A stretch of 64,000 bases of DNA, taken from contig OY101115.1 of the NCBI GenBank assembly GCA_956465555.1, positions 3,534,001 to 3,598,000 of the forward strand, in the 5' to 3' direction. Below, piece by piece: positions 59,061-64,000 of this stretch; positions within the stretch are counted from its first letter, which is position 1; the number at the start of each line of letters is the position of its first letter. The position numbers and the translations under genes were made by a program. A model generated the notes under the pieces. It ran no database searches and was not told the DNA's origin. It worked only from the letters and a program-made list of their open reading frames with translations. The DNA is from Nitzschia sp. pyKryTriq1. Lineage: Eukaryota; Bacillariophyta; Bacillariophyceae; Bacillariales; Bacillariaceae.

Positions 59061-59714
59061 GTTGCCAATGGAATCCTATACGACAAGATACAAGTATGTG
59101 GTAAACAGCGAGTAATGACGAGTGAGTGGTGGCGTCGATCGTATTTTTGTCTGTGATGATGAGGTCGAAGGTCGAAGGTCGAATGATGGTTGAGTGGCTG
59201 AATATGATGAGCGGCGGTGGCGGGTCGTGTACCATTTTGCATCGTCTTCCAACGGCCATCACCGACTGGCAGGGTGCGAAAAGAATGCAAGTTTCGCCGC
59301 GTGGAATGTCTCATCAGGACTCAAACGACTAAAAAGTACAAAAAATAGTTTTTGATGATGATGGAACAAAAGGCGAAGCAGGAGGAAAGCCAGTACGGTT
59401 CTGTACCATCGGAAGACAATTCGTGTGGAATCCATCATCACTCTAGAGAGAAGGAGCGGACCGAGAGTAGTCTAGCTCTCTAGAGAGTAGTGAGATGTAA
59501 ACAAATATTCATCATGTCTACTTCGATGTTGAAAGCAAGTAACGTACGAACTGTCTGTTGGTTTCTAAAAGAATCGTTCTATCTATGTTTCTACTTTTCC
59601 AGCATCAAAAGGCAAATGATATCTATCGTTGTCCTTCAGCTCTACAAGTAGGTTGTCGCTTGCTACTACCTGTGTACCTATCAATGCATCGTCCACAGTC
59701 AGCAGTTTTGACCA
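59061..59714. other. SPP promoter region and neighbouring 3' end
   Basis: 654 bp. It contains the SPP promoter and the 3' side of the enoyl-CoA gene. TCGAAGGTCGAAGGTCGAATG microrepeats lie at 59163-59184. An AGAGAGAAGGAGCGG...CTCTCTAGAGAG hairpin-like segment is at 59444-59489. No gene is seen. Confidence 0.5.
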
Positions 59715-60503
59715 CTACAGCCTGGACAGTTGTAGATGTGTCCCAGCTAGGATTGCGTACGTTTCATGATACAATTCCATCTTGATTTGACTGAGGTTGC
59801 CCTTTTCGGATGTTGATACCAACTGCTCCATCATTTTCAATACTTCCTGCGGTACACGTAATTTGTCGTCGTTGATGGATCCTGGTACGACGGCATCTAT
59901 TATTCCTTCTTTCAGTGCCTCTCGATAGCTCCACTTCTTGCCCGTGAGAGCAGAGGTTCGTAGGGTCCCCGGGTTCATCTTGCATTTTGCCAAGGCGGCA
60001 AAGCCAGAGCCTAGAGGCAGACCAATGGTAATTTCGGGAAGGCATAGAAAACCAACCGTATCTTCCATCATGGCACGATGGTCACATGCCAATCCCAGAA
60101 AAAGCCCCAATCCAAACGCATGGCCATTAAACAGTGCCATCGTGGGCGCGGGGAAGACGAGAAGTCGTGCCAGAACCTGCCAACTATAATTCACTAGCTC
60201 TTTTCCCTGCGGCGTTTTCTCGTTGACAGCCTCATTATTGTTGTTGTCGTTCGTCTTGCCGTGAGGAGCCCCTGTCAAGGATTGAAGGTCAAAACCAGCG
60301 CTAAAGAATTTCCCACTGCCTGTCAGAACAAGTGCACACGGCGTCTGCTCCTCGACTTGGTCCAAAAGAGTATTCAGCCGTTGTAGAAGGGGGATTGTAA
60401 AGACATTTGCTTTGTGGAGAGCTCCCGTGAAGGTTATCACACAAACATTGGCTATTCTTTGCAGTTGGATCTGACGTTCTTCTTCTTCTTCTTCTAGAGC
60501 CAT
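59715..60503 (-). CDS. Enoyl-CoA hydratase/isomerase with peroxisomal PTS1
   Basis: Crotonase-fold protein. Intronless, 262 aa. Oxyanion-hole segments are GSGKFFSAGFDLQSLTG and FNGHAFGLGLFLGLACDHRAM. The catalytic acid region is GFLCLPEITIGLPLG, most like delta3-delta2-enoyl-CoA isomerases of the plant ECI type, in which one Glu acts alone; the second hydratase Glu is not evident. The last three residues are Ser-Arg-Leu, a good peroxisome-targeting PTS1, pointing to beta-oxidation of unsaturated fatty acids in peroxisomes. A poly-Glu start (LEEEEEERQ) derives from a TTC microsatellite on the plus strand. An Asn run (NDNNNNEA) marks a loop. Confidence 0.88.
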   Translation of the reverse strand: MALEEEEEERQIQLQRIANVCVITFTGALHKANVFTIPLLQRLNTLLDQVEEQTPCALVLTGSGKFFSAGFDLQSLTGAPHGKTNDNNNNEAVNEKTPQGKELVNYSWQVLARLLVFPAPTMALFNGHAFGLGLFLGLACDHRAMMEDTVGFLCLPEITIGLPLGSGFAALAKCKMNPGTLRTSALTGKKWSYREALKEGIIDAVVPGSINDDKLRVPQEVLKMMEQLVSTSEKGNLSQIKMELYHETYAILAGTHLQLSRL

Positions 60504-60893
60504 TTTCTTGTGTTTTGCTTATTTCTTTTCTTCCGTTCGCTGAAGAAATTGGGTAGTACAGTATACTGGTACAGATACAATACAGAAGTGAAGTCGTTCA
60601 CCAAACTTCATGCTTCAAGTTTCAAGTGCTACTCGCATTGAAGATTGAACATCATGGTCATCTCCTCATCCTCATCGCTCACGGCGTTCTGTTTTCTCCG
60701 TACTCCGTCCGTGTTTCGTGTTTTCGGCATTTTTTATTAGTCTACCGTTATGTACTACTTGTGTGCTCGTACCGTACGTGTACAGTACCTACCGGTACTG
60801 TCCACACAGTACATAGTTACTCCCGGGGCGGGGACACACCCGAACGTGTCTACCGGTACCGGTACGTACCGTAAGTACGTAGTACCGGTACAG
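60504..60893. repeat. ECI promoter and GTAC/CCGG island
   Basis: 60770-60893 is made of GTACGTGTACAGTACC- and TACCGGTACCGGTACG-like words. Its last 18 bp (TACGTAGTACCGGTACAG, 60876-60893) recur exactly at 62559-62576, on the other side of the composite element. Confidence 0.8.
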
Positions 60894-60901
60894 GAACATC
60901 C

Positions 60902-61858
60902 GAGCATCCGGGGAATTTTCTGAAACAAAAAAAATCGCGCGTTTTACAGCGCTTTTCGTCGCTCTACTACTAGTAGACTACAAGGTCGAAGATTATTTCT
61001 TCGTACGAAGAAATAACATTCAACCGGACAAGGGTTGTAGCCGTGGATCCGTCTCGTCTCCTAGCCTCTTGTGTGGCGCTAGATAGACCACGTTGAATTA
61101 GATTTTGCTATTGCTATTTCATTCTTCGTACGAAGAATTTGTCGTACGAAGAATTTGTCGTACGAAGAATTTGTCGTACGACAAATTTGTCGTACGACAA
61201 ATTTGTCGTACGAAGAATTTGTCGTACGACAAATTTGTCGTAGAAGAAATGGCGAACCCTTCTTCGTACGAAGAAATGGCGAACCCTCATCTCGGCGCTC
61301 CAAAACCCCGCATAAAGAGAGTAGAAAATAAAGCCGTTACCCGTTTCATTCTCTCTCGATCGTTGTCATTATTCTTGATCGCCTACACACTCAACGGCTT
61401 TATTTTCTACTCTCTTTATGCGGGGTTTTGGAGCGCCGAGATGAGGGTTCGCCATTTCTTCGTACGAAGAAGGGTTCGCCATTTCTTCTACGACAAATTT
61501 GTCGTACGACAAATTCTTCGTACGACAAATTCTTCGTACGACAAATTTGTCGTACGACAAATTTGTCGTACGACAAATTCTTCGTACGACAAATTCTTCG
61601 TACGACAAATTCTTCGTACGACAAATTCTTCGTACGAAGAATGAAATAGCAATAGCAAAATCTAATTCAACGTGGTCTATCTAGCGCCACACAAGAGGCT
61701 AGGAGACGAGACGGATCCACGGCTACAACCCTTGTCCGGTTGAATGTTATTTCTTCGTACGAAGAAATAATCTTCGACCTTGTAGTCTAGTAGTAGAGCG
61801 ACGAAAAGCGCTGTAAAACGCGCGATTTTTTTTGTTTCAGAAAATTCCCCGGATGCTC
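60902..61858. repeat. 957-bp foldback palindrome
   Basis: Arms 60902-61338 and 61393-61858 are nearly perfect inverted copies around a 54-nt loop. They start with GAGCATCCGGGGAATTTTC and end at AAGCCGTT/AACGGCTT. Each arm has a 24-bp perfect palindrome centred on CGTACG (60993-61016; 61747-61770) and an array of 16-bp units with core TCGTACGA. Cores fall every 16 bp from 61127 to 61223 (seven plus one damaged at 61239) and from 61503 to 61631 (nine, plus one damaged near 61488). The arms differ in length by about two units. All open frames here are by-products of the repeat. Confidence 0.95.
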
Positions 61859-61958
61859 CAGAAGGATCGAGCGATCACGCGCGCACCACCTTCCTCTACT
61901 GAACTCAAAAGCGCGTTAAATCGAAACCGCGGTGTCTGCTTCGCAGCGTGGCCCACGG

Positions 61959-62046
61959 TTCTTGGCCTGGGCCAAGAATTCTTGGCCCAGGCCAAGACTA
62001 GGCCAAGAATTCTTGGCCCAGGCCAAGAATTCTTGGCCCAGGCCAC
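61959..62046. repeat. GGCCAAG palindrome array
   Basis: Alternating CTTGGCCTGGGCCAAG / CTTGGCCCAGGCCAAG and AAGAATTCTT blocks, each self-complementary, about four units. One more CTTGGCCTGGGCCAAG lies at 62417-62432, so the QTRT1 fragment sits between copies. Confidence 0.9.
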
Positions 62047-62087
62047 GAATGGGGGATCTGTGCTTCCCCCCCCATTTTTTTTTTAAA

Positions 62088-62110
62088 ATCTGTTGGTCAT
62101 TCGGACCAAC
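62088..62110. repeat. Short hairpin
   Basis: CTGTTGGTC and GACCAACAG pair across a five-base loop (ATTCG), following a T-run at 62075-62084. Confidence 0.75.
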
Positions 62111-62192
62111 AGAGCATACGTGCTCATACTGTACGCTCAACTCAATACCACTGGAGCTTGAAAACAACAACAACAACAACAACAACACAATT

Positions 62193-62408
62193 CATGCTAT
62201 CGGTGGTCTGGCCGGTCGAAAAAGTAAGGACGACTTTTGGAAGGTAGTCGATCATGCCTGTCAAAATCTACCAGACGATCGGTCACGATATTTGATGAGT
62301 GTCTGATATCCTTTGGATTTGGTCGTATGTACGGCCTTGGCTATTGATGAGGCAATACGATTGTGTCTATCCGACGCGCACGGCAAGATTTGGAGTAGCG
62401 TTGGGGGC
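62193..62408 (+). pseudogene. Captured, decayed fragment of queuine tRNA-ribosyltransferase (QTRT1/TGT)
   Basis: Reads HAIGGLAGRKSKDDFWKVV, DHACQNLPDDRSRYLMSV, stop (TGA 62304), YPLDLVVCTALAIDEA, then after a one-base shift YDCVYPTRTARFGVAL. This is the GG(L)..., RYLMGVGYPLDLV and (F/Y)DCVYPTRTARFG block of eukaryotic and bacterial tRNA-guanine transglycosylase, about 70 residues of a protein of about 400. The TGA replaces the Gly codon of GVGYP (GGA to TGA). The fragment lies inside the composite element and has no start, no upstream catalytic part and no 3' part. Confidence 0.9.
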
Positions 62409-62536
62409 CAAAACTTCTTGGCCTGGGCCAAGCGGGCTTTGCCACGGAGCGTGGCTAGCGCGAAATAGCATTGTCCAAGCGTGCCCGTAAAGCGAGTTCC
62501 ACGTTAGTGCGCGGTGACCCGCACCCTTGGATGTTC

Positions 62537-63192
62537 CAGAATAGTATGTCTTTACTCCTACGTAGTACCGGTACAGAATAGTATGTCTTTACTCACCGCG
62601 TGCCACGTGGCACTTTGGTCGACTCAAACGACCAGAACCGAATGTCTGGCCTTCAGCCGGTACGTGTATCACAGATGAGATTACAGTACTGGTACTCAGT
62701 ACTGGGTACTGTACGTACGGTACCAGGTACGAGTACTCGTACTGTAATCTGTACTCGTACAGCCGGCCGAACCAGAACACAGAACTGGAACTGTTAGTTG
62801 TTGTGCGGAAGACAACGCCGCGCGCCCTCATGCCGCCAGCTTGTTGTTGAAGCAGCATCCGGGTTGTTCAAAACCAGCCGTTTCAACGTCCGGGTCCATG
62901 GCTCTATCTGTGCTCTGTTCACTTTGTTGGATCTCGAATCTTCTCTCGATCATCTCTCCTCATCTCGCACAACTAAAAGTGGACGACTCCTCTCCTCATT
63001 CATCAGCCATCAACTTGACTATTATTTGTTCTTCCTGGATATATACCCATTGCAGATCGTAGAGCAGTACAGTAGTTTGAGCAAAGCATCATCGTCAACT
63101 ACATCCCTACAAAACACACCATCAGAACCCCAAGCGTCAAGACAAACATCGAGAACCGTCCTTCAGTTTAACGAACGAACGAACGAACGAAC
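62537..63192. other. Promoter and leader of the Myb gene; flank of the element
   Basis: Contains the CAG copy, the AATAGTATGTCTTTACTC direct repeats (62540-62557 and 62577-62594), a GTAC island at 62670-62760 and a probable long leader ending in a GAAC tetranucleotide run (63174-63192) just before the ATG. No separate gene is seen. Confidence 0.6.
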
Positions 63193-64000
63193 ATGGCTGA
63201 CCACGAGGGAGCTGGCTTCGTCGCCGAGGATGACGACAATGCAGACAGCAAGTGGGTGAAGAATGGGTTCGGACAGGGGGTGTCCTCGATTACGGGAAAG
63301 TTCTCGAAGGACGAGAGCGAAAAAGTCCGACGGGCAGTGAAGGAGTTTTGTGCCGAAAAGCAAATTTCGGTGGCTCGTCTCTGCAGCGAGTGCGACCACA
63401 AGGCTGAGCTCAAGGGAGCATGGATGGAAATCGCCAAGGTACTTCCCGAGCGAAGTGTCCAATCTGTCTATCGCCACGGCCTTCGACAGTTACATCCCTT
63501 CAAACGGGGATTGTGGACAGATGAAGAATGCGAGATGCTGGAAACACTGGTGGCTCGCATCGGCAAAAAGTGGGCCATGATTCAAGAGAAACTCAATCGG
63601 AGCGCCGACTCGTGCCGTGACAAGTATCGGGAGATGAGTGACTCCTATACACGAGGTCGCTGGAAGGAAAACGAGACGGAGCTTTTGAAGCGGATCATTC
63701 GAGAGCATTTGGGTGTGGACCCTACAGCAGACATCAAGGACCTGGGCCGAATGGTGGACTCCAAAGGAATCAAGATCCCTTGGTCTGTCATAAGCAAACG
63801 AATGATCAAACGCTCTCGTTTGTCTTGCTTTAAGAAGTGGCAGAAGATGACAGGCTTGCATTCACCGTCGGACCAGTTCAAGAACGGACCATCCGCTACG
63901 AAGACGGACGAGACCGCCAATGATACAGCTCGCGTCAAGGAGGCACCTGCACGAACAGTTAAGAGTGCTGCACCTCATCTATCTACTCATGGTGCTCCAA
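63193..64000 (+). CDS. Myb/Reb1-type DNA-binding protein (3' cut by window)
   Basis: Open from ATG 63193 to the window end, 269 codons so far. Residues about 40-100 resemble the N-terminal Myb-like region of Reb1/TTF1/DMTF1 proteins (VRRAVKEFCAEKQISVARLC). Clear Myb repeats follow: KRGLWTDEECEMLETLVARI and KKWAMIQEKLNRSADSCRDK at about 104-150, then RGRWKENETELLKRIIREHL and KIPWSVISKRMIKRSRLSC at about 157-215, with the spaced tryptophans. Reb1/TTF1 relatives bind Pol I terminators or promoters; DMTF1 is a transcription factor. Which applies cannot be told. After residue 220 the sequence is Ala/Thr/Lys-rich and disordered. The rest, possibly with introns, is beyond 64000. Confidence 0.85.
   Translation, partial: MADHEGAGFVAEDDDNADSKWVKNGFGQGVSSITGKFSKDESEKVRRAVKEFCAEKQISVARLCSECDHKAELKGAWMEIAKVLPERSVQSVYRHGLRQLHPFKRGLWTDEECEMLETLVARIGKKWAMIQEKLNRSADSCRDKYREMSDSYTRGRWKENETELLKRIIREHLGVDPTADIKDLGRMVDSKGIKIPWSVISKRMIKRSRLSCFKKWQKMTGLHSPSDQFKNGPSATKTDETANDTARVKEAPARTVKSAAPHLSTHGAP

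Larger units (their letters stand above)
60894..62536. mobile_element. Composite terminal-inverted-repeat element, 1643 bp
   Basis: Left end GAACATCC (60894-60901) and right end GGATGTTC (62529-62536) are exact inverted repeats, with weaker similarity continuing inward. Each is bordered by CAG (60891-60893 and 62537-62539). The flanks, read across the element, restore a 37-bp sequence (60876-60893 plus 62540-62558) that is present intact next door at 62559-62595, so the empty site is visible. Inside are a 957-bp foldback palindrome and a QTRT1 gene fragment. No transposase is encoded, so it would be non-autonomous. A 3-bp duplication suits CACTA or PIF/Harbinger-like elements, but the family is not determined. 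Confidence 0.75.

Noticed and set aside
61127-61636. CRISPR-like spacing of the 16-bp units
   Set aside because: No unique spacers, units are contiguous and palindromic, and the host is eukaryotic.
61079-61684. Several open frames, up to 179 codons, in both directions inside the foldback
   Set aside because: They read the 16-bp palindromic unit (SYDKF, VVRQI, CRTTN in rotating frames) and vanish outside the array.

Overview
The window is nuclear DNA of a diatom or close stramenopile relative, probably pennate. The main reasons are short GT-AG introns of 72-184 bp, plastid pre-sequences ending in an A-F-A-P cleavage motif (12192-13316 and 22077-22595), a diatom-type cyclin, a bacterial-type YbaB pair with secretory or plastid leaders, and thin intergenic DNA with Copia debris. 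Start codons were placed at ATG by hand. Exon joins were inferred from splice signals plus reading-frame and family continuity, with no transcript data.

Layout. 1-5.2 kb: left flank, a U2SURP-type splicing factor, a UPF0598 protein. 5.2-16 kb: ribosomal protein S7, a ShKT/prolyl-4-hydroxylase, a fucosyltransferase-like Golgi protein, a multi-span membrane protein, a Tic22-like plastid protein, a p24 cargo receptor and a small TPR protein. 17-22.6 kb: tRNA-Ser(UGA), a YbaB protein, eIF3h, lysyl-tRNA synthetase with an extra C-terminal domain, and a second YbaB protein. 23-35.6 kb: NOM1 and TRM10 (stop codons one base apart), RFC2, PIG-Q/GPI1, an unknown protein, a PhyH dioxygenase, a membrane coiled-coil protein. 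35.7-38.8 kb: a decayed M32 carboxypeptidase fragment, a cyclin and a Copia reverse-transcriptase relic. 39-52.6 kb: a disordered protein, glyoxalase II, a Ser/Pro/Thr-rich type I membrane protein, a TrmB-type tRNA methyltransferase, a very Cys-rich P1B metal ATPase and a C1D/Rrp47 protein. 53-60.5 kb: an intron-containing tRNA, a zinc-finger/VASt protein, a signal peptide peptidase and a peroxisomal enoyl-CoA hydratase/isomerase. 60.9-62.5 kb: a composite inverted-repeat element. 63.2 kb to the end: a Myb/Reb1-type protein cut by the window edge.

Genes alternate in direction almost throughout. Convergent pairs lie 1-400 bp apart and divergent pairs share 0.4-1.6 kb regions that often carry GTAC/CCGG palindrome islands. 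There is no operon or single pathway, but informational functions dominate: splicing, ribosome, initiation factor, tRNA charging and modification, ribosome biogenesis, exosome cofactor and clamp loading.

The most unusual structure is at 60894-62536. It is a 1.64-kb insertion bounded by GAACATCC inverted ends and a CAG duplication. It contains a 957-bp foldback palindrome built partly from 16-bp self-complementary units, plus a decayed fragment of a queuine tRNA-ribosyltransferase gene.
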